Assembly: GCF_902497785.1 (NCBI RefSeq)
Contig: NZ_CABVHK010000025.1
Coordinates: forward strand, 1-64,000
Reading direction: 5' to 3'
Length of the DNA: 64,000 nt
From: Pseudomonas fluorescens
GTDB lineage: Bacteria > Pseudomonadota > Gammaproteobacteria > Pseudomonadales > Pseudomonadaceae
Part shown: piece after piece, positions 40,728 to 50,171 of the stretch
Numbering within the stretch: position 1 is the stretch's first letter
Layout of the letters: the number at the start of each line of letters is the position of its first letter
Notes under the pieces: generated by a model
What the model saw: only the letters and a program-made list of their open reading frames with translations
Told to the model about the DNA's origin: nothing
The model's database searches: none
Program-made: the position numbers and the translations under genes

Positions 40728-41671
40728 CTATTGATAGCGGCTTTAACCACATCACCGTACTGCTTGACGAAGCCGTCGAGGCTCTCGCCGTACGTCCTGA
40801 TGGCTGCTATCTGGACGGCACGTTCGGGCGCGGCGGACACAGCCGGTTGATCCTCAGCCAGCTCGGTCCCGAGGGTCGGTTGCTCGGATTCGACAAAGAT
40901 CCTCAAGCGATTGCCACCGGGCAAACGCTAGCGGCCGAAGACGGCCGCTTTGTCGTTGTGCAGCGCAGCTTTGCCGAGCTCGGTTCTGAAGTGGCCGAAC
41001 GCGGTCTGGCCGGCAAGGTCAGCGGAATTTTGCTCGATCTGGGCGTGTCTTCGCCGCAGCTCGACGACCCTGAGCGCGGCTTCAGTTTCCTCAACGATGG
41101 TCCGCTGGACATGCGCATGGACCCGTCCCGCGGGATCAGCGCTGCCGAATTCGTCAACACCGCGCCGGCGGAAGAAATCGCCCGGGTGTTCAAGGAATAT
41201 GGCGAAGAACGGTTCTCCGGGCGCATGGCCCGTGCCGTAGCCGAGCGCCGCGACATCAAGCCGTTCGAACGCACCGGCGATCTGGCTGAAGTGTTGAAAG
41301 TCGCCAACCCGGCGTGGGAAAAGGGCAAGAACCCGGCCACCCGCGCGTTTCAGGGCCTGCGTATTCACGTCAACAACGAACTGGGCGATCTGGAAGCCGG
41401 CCTCGAAGCCGCACTGGACTGCCTGGAAATCGGCGGCCGTCTGGTCGTGATCAGCTTCCACTCGCTGGAAGACCGCATCGTCAAGCTGTTCATGCGCAAA
41501 CTGGTCAAAGGCGAAGCCGACAACTTGCCGCGCAACCTGCCGGTACGTCACGTCGCCTTCGAACCAAAAATCAAAGTCCATGGCAAAGCGCAGTCCGCCT
41601 CCGAGGCCGAACTCAAAGCCAACCCACGTTCCCGGAGCGCTGTCATGCGCGTCGCGGAGAAGCTGCGGTGA
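40724..41671 (+). CDS. rsmH: 16S rRNA (cytosine(1402)-N4)-methyltransferase RsmH (MraW)
   Basis: A 315-residue SAM-dependent methyltransferase. Motif I is YLDGTFGRGGHSR, followed by GILLDLGVSSPQLDDPERGFSF, NPATRAFQGLRIHVNNEL and VISFHSLEDRIVKLFM, all standard for RsmH. It makes m4C at C1402; with RsmI, also encoded in this window, it forms m4Cm1402. GTG start at 40724 overlapping the mraZ stop; its own stop overlaps the GTG start of ftsL. Confidence 0.96.
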   Translation: MTIDSGFNHITVLLDEAVEALAVRPDGCYLDGTFGRGGHSRLILSQLGPEGRLLGFDKDPQAIATGQTLAAEDGRFVVVQRSFAELGSEVAERGLAGKVSGILLDLGVSSPQLDDPERGFSFLNDGPLDMRMDPSRGISAAEFVNTAPAEEIARVFKEYGEERFSGRMARAVAERRDIKPFERTGDLAEVLKVANPAWEKGKNPATRAFQGLRIHVNNELGDLEAGLEAALDCLEIGGRLVVISFHSLEDRIVKLFMRKLVKGEADNLPRNLPVRHVAFEPKIKVHGKAQSASEAELKANPRSRSAVMRVAEKLR

Positions 41672-41961
41672 GCAAGCTTTTCGCCAAGCCACTTCCCGGC
41701 GGAAGCTTTTTCATGCTGCTGCTGTTTGTGGGCGTGCTTGTGTCGGCCATCGGCGTGTCGTACAGCGCCCACTGGAACCGCCAGTTATTGAACTCGCTGT
41801 ACAACGAGTTGAGCGTGCGTGACAAGGCGCAGGCGGAGTGGGGCCGGTTGATTCTCGAACAGAGCACCTGGACCGCGCACAGCCGTATCGAGGTCCTGGC
41901 CACCGAGCAACTGAAGATGCGCATTCCCGGCGCCGCTGAAGTGCAGATGGTGGCGCCATGA
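41668..41961 (+). CDS. ftsL: Cell division protein FtsL
   Basis: A 97-residue bitopic membrane protein. It has a short cytoplasmic tail (SKLFAKPLPGG), one transmembrane helix (SFFMLLLFVGVLVSAIGVSYS) and a periplasmic coiled coil (LLNSLYNELSVRDKAQAEWGRL) ending in a short conserved tail (IEVLATEQLKMRIPG). It joins FtsB and FtsQ in the complex that activates FtsWI. The start is GTG at 41668 within GTGA. Position between rsmH and ftsI confirms the call. Confidence 0.95.
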   Translation: MSKLFAKPLPGGSFFMLLLFVGVLVSAIGVSYSAHWNRQLLNSLYNELSVRDKAQAEWGRLILEQSTWTAHSRIEVLATEQLKMRIPGAAEVQMVAP

Positions 41962-43700
41962 TGAAACTCGAAGGCGCACTGTTTCCATGGCGTTTCCGCC
42001 TGGTGCTGGGTTTGCTCGGTGTCATGGTCGCGGCGATTTGCTGGCGCATCATTGACCTGCAAGTGGTCGACCGTGCCTTCCTCAAGGGCCAGGGCGACGC
42101 GCGCAGCGTTCGTCACATTCCGATTCCGGCTCACCGTGGCCTGATTACCGACCGTAACGGCGAGCCTTTGGCGGTCAGTACGCCGGTCACCACCCTGTGG
42201 GCCAACGCCAAGGAAATGCAGCTGGCCAAAGAGAAGTGGCCAGCCCTCGCGGCAGCGTTGGGTCAGGATCCGAAAGCCCTGGCCGAGCGTCTGGAAGCAC
42301 AGGCCAATAAAGAATTCATTTATCTGGTGCGCGGGCTGACGCCTGAGCAAGGCCAGTCCGTGCTCGACCTGAAAGTGCCCGGCGTTTACGGCATCGAAGA
42401 ATTCCGCCGTTTCTACCCGGCCGGTGAAGTCACCGCCCATATGGTCGGCTTTACCGACATCGATGACCACGGTCGAGAAGGCGTCGAGCTGGCTTATGAC
42501 GAATGGCTCGCCGGTGTACCCGGCAAACGGCAGGTCATCAAGGACCGGCGCGGGCGACTTATCAAAGATGTGCAGGTGACCAAAAACGCCAAGGCCGGCA
42601 AGCCCTTGGCGTTGTCCATTGACCTGCGTCTGCAATACCTGGCCAACCGCGAGCTGCGCAACGCGATCATCGAGAACGGCGCCAAGGCCGGCAGCCTTGT
42701 GATCATGGACGTGAAGACCGGCGAGATCCTCGCCATGGTCAACCAGCCAACCTACAACCCGAACAACCGTCGCAACCTGCAACCGGCGATGATGCGCAAC
42801 CGCGCGATGATCGACGTGTTCGAGCCGGGTTCGACCATGAAAGCGATTTCCATGAGCGCCGCGATTGAAACCGGTCGCTGGAAACCGACGGACACCGTCG
42901 AGGTGTACCCAGGCACCTTGCAGATCGGCAAGTACACCATCAAGGACGTCTCCAAGAGCGAAGGCCCGGTGCTCGACCTGACCGGCATCCTGATCAATTC
43001 CAGTAACGTCGGCATGAGTAAGGTCGCGTTCGATATCGGCGGCGAAACCATTTTCCGTCTCGCACAGAAAGTCGGCCTCGGCCAGGACACCGGCCTCGGC
43101 TTCCCGGGCGAGCGCGTGGGCAACCTGCCGAACTACCGCGAATGGCGCAAGGCTGAAACCGCGACGCTGTCCTACGGCTACGGCATTTCGGTGACCGCCA
43201 TTCAGTTGGTCCACGCTTTCTCGGCGTTGGCCAACAACGGTCGCCTCGCGCCGCTGACCCTGATCAAAACCGACAAGGAACCGCAGACCACGCAAGTGCT
43301 GCCCGAAGCGGTGGCGAAAACCATGCAGACCATGCTGACCCAGGTCATCGAAGCGCCGCGCGGTGTGTTCCGTGCGCAAGTGCCGGCCTATCACGTGGGC
43401 GGCAAGTCGGGTACTGCGCGTAAGACCTCGGTTGGCACCAAAGGCTACGCCGAGAATTCCTACCGTTCGCTGTTCGCCGGCTTCGGCCCGATGAGCGATC
43501 CGCGTTACGCCATCGTGGTAGTGATCGATGAACCGACCAAAGCCGGTTACTTCGGTGGCCTGGTATCGGCGCCGGTGTTCAGCAAAGTGATGTCCGGGAC
43601 CTTGCGCCTGATGAACATCACGCCGGACAACCTGCCGCCCGTTCAACAGGCCAACGCAGCACCGGTCGTTCCGCTGAAAGCCAATGGAGGGCGCGGCTGA
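41958..43700 (+). CDS. ftsI: Peptidoglycan D,D-transpeptidase FtsI (PBP3)
   Basis: A 580-residue class B penicillin-binding protein. One N-terminal membrane helix (about 14-34) is followed by the pedestal domain starting IPAHRGLITDRNGEPLAVS. The transpeptidase domain has Ser292-x-x-Lys (GSTMK), SSN (NSSNVGMSK) and KSGT (GGKSGTARKT). It crosslinks septal peptidoglycan as partner of FtsW and is the target of aztreonam-type beta-lactams. Two ATGs are adjacent, 41958 and 41961; the first overlaps the ftsL stop (ATGA). Confidence 0.97.
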   Translation: MMKLEGALFPWRFRLVLGLLGVMVAAICWRIIDLQVVDRAFLKGQGDARSVRHIPIPAHRGLITDRNGEPLAVSTPVTTLWANAKEMQLAKEKWPALAAALGQDPKALAERLEAQANKEFIYLVRGLTPEQGQSVLDLKVPGVYGIEEFRRFYPAGEVTAHMVGFTDIDDHGREGVELAYDEWLAGVPGKRQVIKDRRGRLIKDVQVTKNAKAGKPLALSIDLRLQYLANRELRNAIIENGAKAGSLVIMDVKTGEILAMVNQPTYNPNNRRNLQPAMMRNRAMIDVFEPGSTMKAISMSAAIETGRWKPTDTVEVYPGTLQIGKYTIKDVSKSEGPVLDLTGILINSSNVGMSKVAFDIGGETIFRLAQKVGLGQDTGLGFPGERVGNLPNYREWRKAETATLSYGYGISVTAIQLVHAFSALANNGRLAPLTLIKTDKEPQTTQVLPEAVAKTMQTMLTQVIEAPRGVFRAQVPAYHVGGKSGTARKTSVGTKGYAENSYRSLFAGFGPMSDPRYAIVVVIDEPTKAGYFGGLVSAPVFSKVMSGTLRLMNITPDNLPPVQQANAAPVVPLKANGGRG

Positions 43701-45163
43701 TGTCTCTGAGTCTGAACAAGATTTTCGCCCACGCCGGCCGCGATCTGTTGATCCGCGAACTGACACTGGACAGCCGCAACGTGCGCGCTGGCGATCTGTT
43801 TCTTGCTGTTCCTGGCGGCAAGTTCGACGGTCGCGCACACATTGCCGACGCGTTGCAGCGCGGTGCTGCTGCCGTGGCGTATGAAGTCGAAGGCGCCACC
43901 GTGTTGCCGATCACCGACGTGCCTTTGATTCCGGTCAAAGGTCTGGCGGCGCAGCTGTCGGACATCGCCGGGCGTTTTTACGGCGAGCCGAGTCGCCACC
44001 TGAATCTGGTCGGCGTAACCGGCACCAACGGCAAGACCAGCGTGACTCAGTTGGTCGCGCAAGCCCTGGATCTGCTCGGTCAGCATTGCGGCATCGTCGG
44101 CACCCTGGGCACCGGTTTCTACGGTGCACTGGAAAGCGGCCTGCACACCACGCCGAACCCGATCGCCGTGCAAGCGACCCTCGCCGACCTGAAAAAGGCC
44201 GGCGCCAAAGCGGTTGCCATGGAAGTGTCGTCCCATGGTCTGGATCAGGGCCGCGTGACCGCGTTGGCCTTCGATGTGGCGGTGATGACCAACCTGTCCC
44301 GCGATCACCTGGATTACCACGGCACCATGCAGGCCTACGGCGAAGCCAAGGCCAAGCTGTTTGCCTGGAACGATCTGAAATGCCGGGTGGTGAACCTCGA
44401 CGACGATTTCGGCCGGCAACTCGCCGCCGAAAAACGCGAATCGCGCTTGATCACTTACAGCCTGGAAGATTCCAGCGCCTATCTGTTTTGCCGTGAAGCG
44501 CAGTTCAATGACGAAGGCGTGCGCGCCACGTTGGTCACGCCACAGGGCGAGCACCATCTGCGCAGCACCTTGCTCGGTCGCTTCAACCTGAGCAACGTTC
44601 TGGCAGCCGTGGGCGCGTTGCTCGGTCTCGACTATGCGCTGGACGAAATTCTCAAGGTCCTGCCGAAACTCGAAGGCCCGGCCGGTCGCATGCAGCGTCT
44701 TGGCGGTGGCACTCAGCCTTTGGTAGTGGTCGATTACGCCCACACCCCGGATGCACTGGAAAAAGTATTGATGGCCCTGCGGCCGCACGCCAAAGGCCGC
44801 TTGCTGTGCCTGTTCGGTTGCGGCGGTGATCGCGATCGCGGCAAACGGCCGTTGATGGCTGAAGTGGTCGAGCGTCTGGCCGATGGCGTGCTGGTCACCG
44901 ATGACAACCCGCGCACCGAAGACCCGGCAGTGATCTTCGACGACATCCGCGCCGGTTTCACTGATGTCGATAAAGTCACCTTCGTCGCCGGCCGTGGTCA
45001 GGCGATTGCGCAGCTGATCGCCAGCGCTTCGGCAGATGACGTGATTGTCCTGGCCGGTAAAGGTCACGAGGACTATCAGGAAATCAACGGTCAGCGCCAT
45101 GACTTCTCTGATCTGGTCGAGGCCGATCACGCCTTGACCGCGTGGGAGGTGGCCCATGCTTAA
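43700..45163 (+). CDS. murE: UDP-MurNAc-L-Ala-D-Glu:meso-diaminopimelate ligase MurE
   Basis: A 487-residue Mur ligase that adds the third stem-peptide residue to the cytoplasmic peptidoglycan precursor. The ATP-binding loop is GVTGTNGKTSVTQLVA. The central domain has VSSHGLDQGRV and SRDHLDYHG, and the C-terminal VTDDNPRTEDP contains the DNPR motif that specifies meso-diaminopimelate over lysine. Its ATG shares a base with the ftsI stop, and its 3' end overlaps murF by 8 bases. Confidence 0.97.
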   Translation: MSLSLNKIFAHAGRDLLIRELTLDSRNVRAGDLFLAVPGGKFDGRAHIADALQRGAAAVAYEVEGATVLPITDVPLIPVKGLAAQLSDIAGRFYGEPSRHLNLVGVTGTNGKTSVTQLVAQALDLLGQHCGIVGTLGTGFYGALESGLHTTPNPIAVQATLADLKKAGAKAVAMEVSSHGLDQGRVTALAFDVAVMTNLSRDHLDYHGTMQAYGEAKAKLFAWNDLKCRVVNLDDDFGRQLAAEKRESRLITYSLEDSSAYLFCREAQFNDEGVRATLVTPQGEHHLRSTLLGRFNLSNVLAAVGALLGLDYALDEILKVLPKLEGPAGRMQRLGGGTQPLVVVDYAHTPDALEKVLMALRPHAKGRLLCLFGCGGDRDRGKRPLMAEVVERLADGVLVTDDNPRTEDPAVIFDDIRAGFTDVDKVTFVAGRGQAIAQLIASASADDVIVLAGKGHEDYQEINGQRHDFSDLVEADHALTAWEVAHA

Positions 45164-46523
45164 GCCTCTGCCATTGAGCGAGTTGATCAGCGCATTGAAT
45201 GGCCGCCTGATCGGCGTCGACGCGACGTTCGATGGCGTCAGCATCGACAGCCGTGCGATCACGCCAGGCCAACTGTTTATTGCCCTGACCGGCCCGCGTT
45301 TCGATGGGCATGACTATCTGAACGACGTAGCCAGCAAGGGCGCCGTAGCGGCCCTGGTCGAGCGCGAAGTGGCCGCCAGCGCGCTGCCGCAGTTGTTGGT
45401 CAAGGATACCCGTCAGGCATTGGGCCAACTGGGCGCGCTCAACCGGGCAGCGTTCACCCAACCCGTCGCGGCGATCACCGGTTCCAGCGGCAAGACCACG
45501 GTGAAGGAAATGCTCGCGAGCATCCTGCGCACGCGTGGTCCGGTGCTGGCGACCCGTGGCAACCTAAATAACGACCTCGGCGTGCCACTGACCCTGCTGG
45601 AATTGGCACCGGAACATACCGCCGCCGTGATCGAGCTAGGCGCTTCGCGCCTTGGCGAAATTGCCTACACCGTCGGCATGACCAAGCCCCATGTGGCCGT
45701 TCTCAACAACGCAGGGACCGCCCATGTTGGCGAGTTCGGCGGCCCGGAAAAAATCGTTGAGGCCAAAGGCGAAATTATTGAAGGGCTGGCGGCCGATGGC
45801 GTCGCCGTGCTCAATCTCGATGACAAAGCTTTCGAAATCTGGAAGACCCGTGCTGCGGGTCGCAAAGTCCTGACGTTTGCCCTGAGCAACGTCAGCGCCG
45901 ATTTCTACGCCAGTGATCTGGATCGCGATGCCCGTGGCTGCCCGGCGTTCAACCTGCACAGCCCTGACGGTATAGAGCGCGTTCAACTGAACCTGCTCGG
46001 CACCCATAACGTCGCCAATGCAATGGCCGCCGCTGCTGCCGCGCATGCCTTGGGTGTGTCGCTGTTCGGCATCGCCACCGGCCTTGGCGCGGTGCAGCCG
46101 GTCAAGGGGCGCACCGTTGCGCAACTGGCCAGCAATGGCATGCGCGTGATTGATGACACTTACAACGCGAACCCCACCTCCATGTGCGCCGCCGTTGATA
46201 TACTCGCCGGCTTTTCCGGCCGCACCGTTCTGGTGCTCGGGGATATCGGCGAGTTGGGCGATTGGGCGGAGCAGGGCCACCGCGACGTGGGCGAGTACGC
46301 CCGTGGCAAAGTTTCCGCGCTTTACGCCGTCGGGCCGATGATGGCTCACGCCGTGAACGCTTTCGGCGAGCAGGCTTTTCATTTCAGCACTCAGGCTGAA
46401 TTGATCAAGGCCCTCGGCGCCGAGCAAGACACCAACACCACCATTTTGATCAAGGGCTCGCGCAGCGCTGCGATGGAAAACATCGTCGCCGCTTTGTGCG
46501 GGTCCAGTCTGGAGAAACATTAA
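45156..46523 (+). CDS. murF: UDP-MurNAc-tripeptide:D-Ala-D-Ala ligase MurF
   Basis: A 455-residue Mur ligase that attaches D-Ala-D-Ala to complete the pentapeptide precursor. The N-terminal domain has VSIDSRAITPGQLFIAL, the P-loop is ITGSSGKTTVKEML, and IDDTYNANPTSMCAA is a diagnostic MurF block. DdlB, encoded further on in the same cluster, makes its dipeptide substrate. It overlaps murE by 8 bases and shares one base with the mraY start. Confidence 0.97.
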   Translation: MLKPLPLSELISALNGRLIGVDATFDGVSIDSRAITPGQLFIALTGPRFDGHDYLNDVASKGAVAALVEREVAASALPQLLVKDTRQALGQLGALNRAAFTQPVAAITGSSGKTTVKEMLASILRTRGPVLATRGNLNNDLGVPLTLLELAPEHTAAVIELGASRLGEIAYTVGMTKPHVAVLNNAGTAHVGEFGGPEKIVEAKGEIIEGLAADGVAVLNLDDKAFEIWKTRAAGRKVLTFALSNVSADFYASDLDRDARGCPAFNLHSPDGIERVQLNLLGTHNVANAMAAAAAAHALGVSLFGIATGLGAVQPVKGRTVAQLASNGMRVIDDTYNANPTSMCAAVDILAGFSGRTVLVLGDIGELGDWAEQGHRDVGEYARGKVSALYAVGPMMAHAVNAFGEQAFHFSTQAELIKALGAEQDTNTTILIKGSRSAAMENIVAALCGSSLEKH

Positions 46524-47605
46524 TGCTGCTGCTGCTAGCGGAGTATCTGCAACAGTTCCACAAAGGCTTCGCGGTCTTCCAGTACCTGACCCTGCGCGGG
46601 ATTCTCGGTGTGCTGACCGCGCTGGTTTTGTCGCTGTGCTATGGCCCGTGGATGATCCGCACCTTGCAGAATCGTCAGATCGGTCAATCCGTTCGTAACG
46701 ACGGTCCGCAATCGCACCTGTCCAAGTCCGGCACACCCACCATGGGCGGCGCGCTCATTCTGTCGTCCATCGGTGTCAGCACTTTGCTCTGGGCTGACCT
46801 GAGCAACCGCTATGTGTGGACGGTGTTGCTGGTGACGTTGCTGTTCGGGGCCATCGGCTGGGTCGATGACTATCGCAAGGTGATCGAGAAAAACTCCAAA
46901 GGCTTGCCGAGCCGCTGGAAGTACTTCTGGCAGTCGGTGTTTGGCCTCGCCGCGGCGGTCTTCCTTTATATGACCGCACCGACGGCGGTCGAAACCACCC
47001 TGATCCTGCCGATGCTCAAGGATTACAGCATTCCCCTGGGCGCCGGCTTCATCGTCCTGACGTATTTCGTGATCGTTGGTTCGAGCAACGCGGTCAACCT
47101 GACTGATGGCCTCGATGGTCTGGCGATCATGCCGACCGTGATGGTCGGCGGCGGCCTGGGCATCTTCTGCTACCTGTCGGGTAACGTGAAATTCGCTGAA
47201 TACCTGTTGATCCCGTATGTACCGGGCGCGGGTGAGTTGATTGTGTTCTGCGGTGCGTTGATCGGTGCGGGCCTCGGCTTCCTCTGGTTCAACACCTACC
47301 CGGCGCAAGTCTTCATGGGCGACGTCGGCGCATTGGCGCTGGGCGCGGCCCTGGGCACCATCGCGGTAATCGTCCGTCAGGAAATCGTCCTGTTCATCAT
47401 GGGCGGTGTGTTCGTGATGGAAACCCTGTCCGTCGTCATCCAGGTGGCGTCCTTCAAGCTGACCGGTCGCCGCGTATTCCGCATGGCACCGATACACCAC
47501 CACTTTGAACTCAAGGGCTGGCCCGAGCCGCGTGTGATCGTCCGTTTCTGGATCATCACCGTGATTCTCGTACTGGTCGGCCTTGCCACCCTGAAGCTGA
47601 GGTAG
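46523..47605 (+). CDS. mraY: Phospho-N-acetylmuramoyl-pentapeptide transferase MraY
   Basis: A 360-residue inner-membrane enzyme with about ten helices. It moves phospho-MurNAc-pentapeptide onto undecaprenyl phosphate, forming lipid I. Conserved cytoplasmic motifs are SKSGTPTMGG, GAIGWVDDYRKV (catalytic Asp pair), VNLTDGLDGLA, FLWFNTYPAQVFMGDVGAL and APIHHHFELKGWPEPRV (the HHH motif). ATG at 46523 shares its A with the murF stop. An upstream in-frame ATG would extend into murF. Confidence 0.97.
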   Translation: MLLLLAEYLQQFHKGFAVFQYLTLRGILGVLTALVLSLCYGPWMIRTLQNRQIGQSVRNDGPQSHLSKSGTPTMGGALILSSIGVSTLLWADLSNRYVWTVLLVTLLFGAIGWVDDYRKVIEKNSKGLPSRWKYFWQSVFGLAAAVFLYMTAPTAVETTLILPMLKDYSIPLGAGFIVLTYFVIVGSSNAVNLTDGLDGLAIMPTVMVGGGLGIFCYLSGNVKFAEYLLIPYVPGAGELIVFCGALIGAGLGFLWFNTYPAQVFMGDVGALALGAALGTIAVIVRQEIVLFIMGGVFVMETLSVVIQVASFKLTGRRVFRMAPIHHHFELKGWPEPRVIVRFWIITVILVLVGLATLKLR

Positions 47606-47610
47606 AACGA

Positions 47611-48957
47611 GTGTCTCTGATCGCTTCTGACCACTTCCGCATCGTTGTCGGCCTCGGCAAGAGCGGCATGTCCCTGGTTCGCTTCCTGGCGAACCGGGGC
47701 ACGTCGTTTGCCGTCGCCGATACGCGGGACAATCCACCGGAACTGGCCACGCTCAAGCGTGACTATCCGCACGTGGAAGTGCGTTGTGGCGAACTGGATG
47801 TCGAATTCCTCTGCCGTGCCGACGAGCTCTACGTGAGCCCCGGCCTGGCGCTGGCGACCCCGGCCCTGCAGGCCGCTGCTGCCCGTGGGGTGAAATTGTC
47901 CGGCGACATCGACCTGTTCGCGCGCCACGCGAAAGCGCCGATTGTGGCGATCAGCGGTTCTAACGCGAAAAGTACCGTGACCACGCTGGTGGGTGACATG
48001 GCGGCTGCGGCCGGCAAGCGTGTTGCGGTGGGCGGCAACCTCGGTGTCCCGGCGCTGGACCTGCTCAGCGACGACGTCGAGCTGTACGTGATGGAACTGT
48101 CGAGCTTCCAGCTCGAAACAACTGACCAACTCAACGCCGAAGTGGCGACCGTGCTCAACGTCAGCGAAGACCACATGGACCGCTACAGCGGCCTGCCGGC
48201 CTATCACTTGGCCAAGCACCGGATCTTCCGTGGCGCGAAACAGTTCGTGGTCAACCGTCAGGACGCCTTGAGCCGTCCGTTGATGGGTGAGGGCCAGCCC
48301 TGCTGGACCTTCGGTTTGAGCAAGCCCGATTTCAAGGCGTTCGGTATCCGCGAAGAGGACGGCGAGAAATACCTCGCCTTCGAATTCCAGAACCTGATGC
48401 CGGTGCGCGAGCTGAAAATTCGCGGTGCCCATAACCAGTCCAACGCCCTCGCGGCATTGGCGCTGGGCCACGCGGTCGGCCTGCCGTTCGACGCCATGCT
48501 TTCAAGCCTGCGCACCTTCGCCGGCCTCGAACATCGCTGCCAGTGGGTTCGTGACCTCGACGGCGTTGGCTACTACAACGACTCCAAAGCCACCAACGTC
48601 GGCGCTGCACTGGCGGCCATCGAAGGGCTGGGCGCAGACATCGATGGCAAAGTCGTGCTGATCGCCGGTGGCGACGGCAAGGGCGCCGAGTTCAATGACC
48701 TGCGCGATCCGGTGGCGGCCAACTGCCGCGCCGTGATCCTGATGGGACGCGACTCCGACAAGATCGGCCAGGCCATCGGCGATGCCGTGCCGCTGATCCG
48801 CGCCGCTTCGCTGGTTGAAGCTGTGGAAAAATGCCGCGCCGCTGCGCACCCCGGCGACGTGGTGTTGTTGTCGCCGGCCTGCGCCAGTTTCGACATGTTC
48901 AAGCATTACGAAGACCGTGGTCACCAGTTCGTCCGCGCCGTGGAGGATCTGGCATGA
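47611..48957 (+). CDS. murD: UDP-MurNAc-L-alanine:D-glutamate ligase MurD
   Basis: A 448-residue Mur ligase that adds D-glutamate as the second stem residue. The N-terminal domain begins RIVVGLGKSGMSLVRFLA, the P-loop is AISGSNAKSTVTTLVG, and later motifs are NVSEDHMDRYSG, VRELKIRGAHNQSNALAAL and YYNDSKATNVGAALAAI. The start is GTG at 47611, 5 bases after the mraY stop, with GAGG at 47599-47602. Its stop overlaps the ftsW start (ATGA). Confidence 0.96.
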   Translation: MSLIASDHFRIVVGLGKSGMSLVRFLANRGTSFAVADTRDNPPELATLKRDYPHVEVRCGELDVEFLCRADELYVSPGLALATPALQAAAARGVKLSGDIDLFARHAKAPIVAISGSNAKSTVTTLVGDMAAAAGKRVAVGGNLGVPALDLLSDDVELYVMELSSFQLETTDQLNAEVATVLNVSEDHMDRYSGLPAYHLAKHRIFRGAKQFVVNRQDALSRPLMGEGQPCWTFGLSKPDFKAFGIREEDGEKYLAFEFQNLMPVRELKIRGAHNQSNALAALALGHAVGLPFDAMLSSLRTFAGLEHRCQWVRDLDGVGYYNDSKATNVGAALAAIEGLGADIDGKVVLIAGGDGKGAEFNDLRDPVAANCRAVILMGRDSDKIGQAIGDAVPLIRAASLVEAVEKCRAAAHPGDVVLLSPACASFDMFKHYEDRGHQFVRAVEDLA

Positions 48958-50171
48958 GCCTGTTCAACATCATCAAGCCGTATCCTTCGCCGCTCATCAC
49001 CGGGCGCGGCATCGACCTCGATTTCCCGATGCTCGCCGGCTGCCTGGCCTTGCTCGGCCTCGGACTGGTGATGATTGCCTCGGCGTCGACAGAAGTCGCC
49101 GCCGTGCAGTCGGGCAGCGCGCTCTATTACATGATTCGCCACTTGATCTACGTGGTGCTGGGCCTCGCTGCCTGCATCGTCACCATGATGATTCCGATCG
49201 CCACCTGGCAGCGCCTGGGCTGGTTGATGCTGATTGGTGCGTTTGGCTTGCTGGTGATGGTGATCATCCCGGGGATCGGCCGTGAAGTGAACGGCTCGAT
49301 GCGCTGGATCGGTTTCAGCTTCTTCAACGTTCAGCCTTCCGAGATCGCCAAGGTGTTCGTGGTGATCTACCTCGCCGGTTATCTGGTGCGTCGCCAGAAA
49401 GAAGTGCGGGAAAGCTGGATGGGCTTCTTCAAGCCGTTCATCGTGCTGCTGCCGATGGCCGGCCTGTTGCTGATGGAGCCGGACTTCGGTGCCACCGTCG
49501 TGATGATGGGCGCAGCGGCGGCAATGCTGTTCCTCGGCGGCGTCGGGCTGTTCCGTTTCTCCTTGATGGTGATCCTCGCGGTCGGGGCGGTGGTGCTGTT
49601 GATTCAGGTGCAGCCATACCGAATGGCGCGTCTGACCAACTTTGCCGACCCATGGGCTGACCAGTTCGGCGCCGGCTATCAGTTGTCGCAAGCGTTGATC
49701 GCGTTCGGTCGCGGTGAGTGGCTGGGCGTTGGCCTGGGCAACAGCGTACAAAAACAATTTTATCTGCCGGAAGCACACACGGACTTCGTGTTCTCGGTGC
49801 TCGCCGAAGAACTGGGTGCCGTAGGTTCCTTGTTCACCGTCGCGCTGTTCGTGTTTGTCTGTGTGCGCGGCATGTACATCGGTTATTGGGCCGAGAAGGC
49901 CAAGCAGTTCTTCGCGGCTTATATCGCGTACGGCCTGTCGTTCCTGTGGATTGGTCAGTTCCTGATCAACATCGGGGTGAACGTCGGCCTGCTGCCGACC
50001 AAAGGTCTGACCCTGCCGTTCCTCAGTTATGGCGGTAGCTCGTTGGTGATCTGCTGTGCCTGTCTCGGCTTGTTGCTGCGCATTGAGTGGGAGAGTCGAA
50101 CCCACCTCGGCAGCGAGGAGATGGAGTTTCAGGAGAGCGACTTCGCCGAGGAGCCGACCCATGGGCGCTAA
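48954..50171 (+). CDS. ftsW: Septal peptidoglycan glycosyltransferase FtsW
   Basis: A 405-residue SEDS-family membrane protein with about ten helices that polymerises lipid II at the septum with FtsI. Family landmarks are GREVNGSMRWIGFSFFNVQPSEIAK, a segment that includes the conserved extracellular-loop region, and AHTDFVFSVLAEELG, whose Asp is the catalytic residue of the family, with LPFLSYGGSSL near the end. ATG at 48954 sits in the murD stop; the last 11 bases overlap murG. Confidence 0.96.
   Translation: MSLFNIIKPYPSPLITGRGIDLDFPMLAGCLALLGLGLVMIASASTEVAAVQSGSALYYMIRHLIYVVLGLAACIVTMMIPIATWQRLGWLMLIGAFGLLVMVIIPGIGREVNGSMRWIGFSFFNVQPSEIAKVFVVIYLAGYLVRRQKEVRESWMGFFKPFIVLLPMAGLLLMEPDFGATVVMMGAAAAMLFLGGVGLFRFSLMVILAVGAVVLLIQVQPYRMARLTNFADPWADQFGAGYQLSQALIAFGRGEWLGVGLGNSVQKQFYLPEAHTDFVFSVLAEELGAVGSLFTVALFVFVCVRGMYIGYWAEKAKQFFAAYIAYGLSFLWIGQFLINIGVNVGLLPTKGLTLPFLSYGGSSLVICCACLGLLLRIEWESRTHLGSEEMEFQESDFAEEPTHGR

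Noticed and set aside
41643..43838. A 731-codon minus-strand open frame across ftsL, ftsI and murE
   Set aside because: It runs across several certain plus-strand genes and overlaps their start/stop junctions. Its composition (His, Arg, Gly, Gln-rich) is typical of antisense frames in GC-rich DNA.
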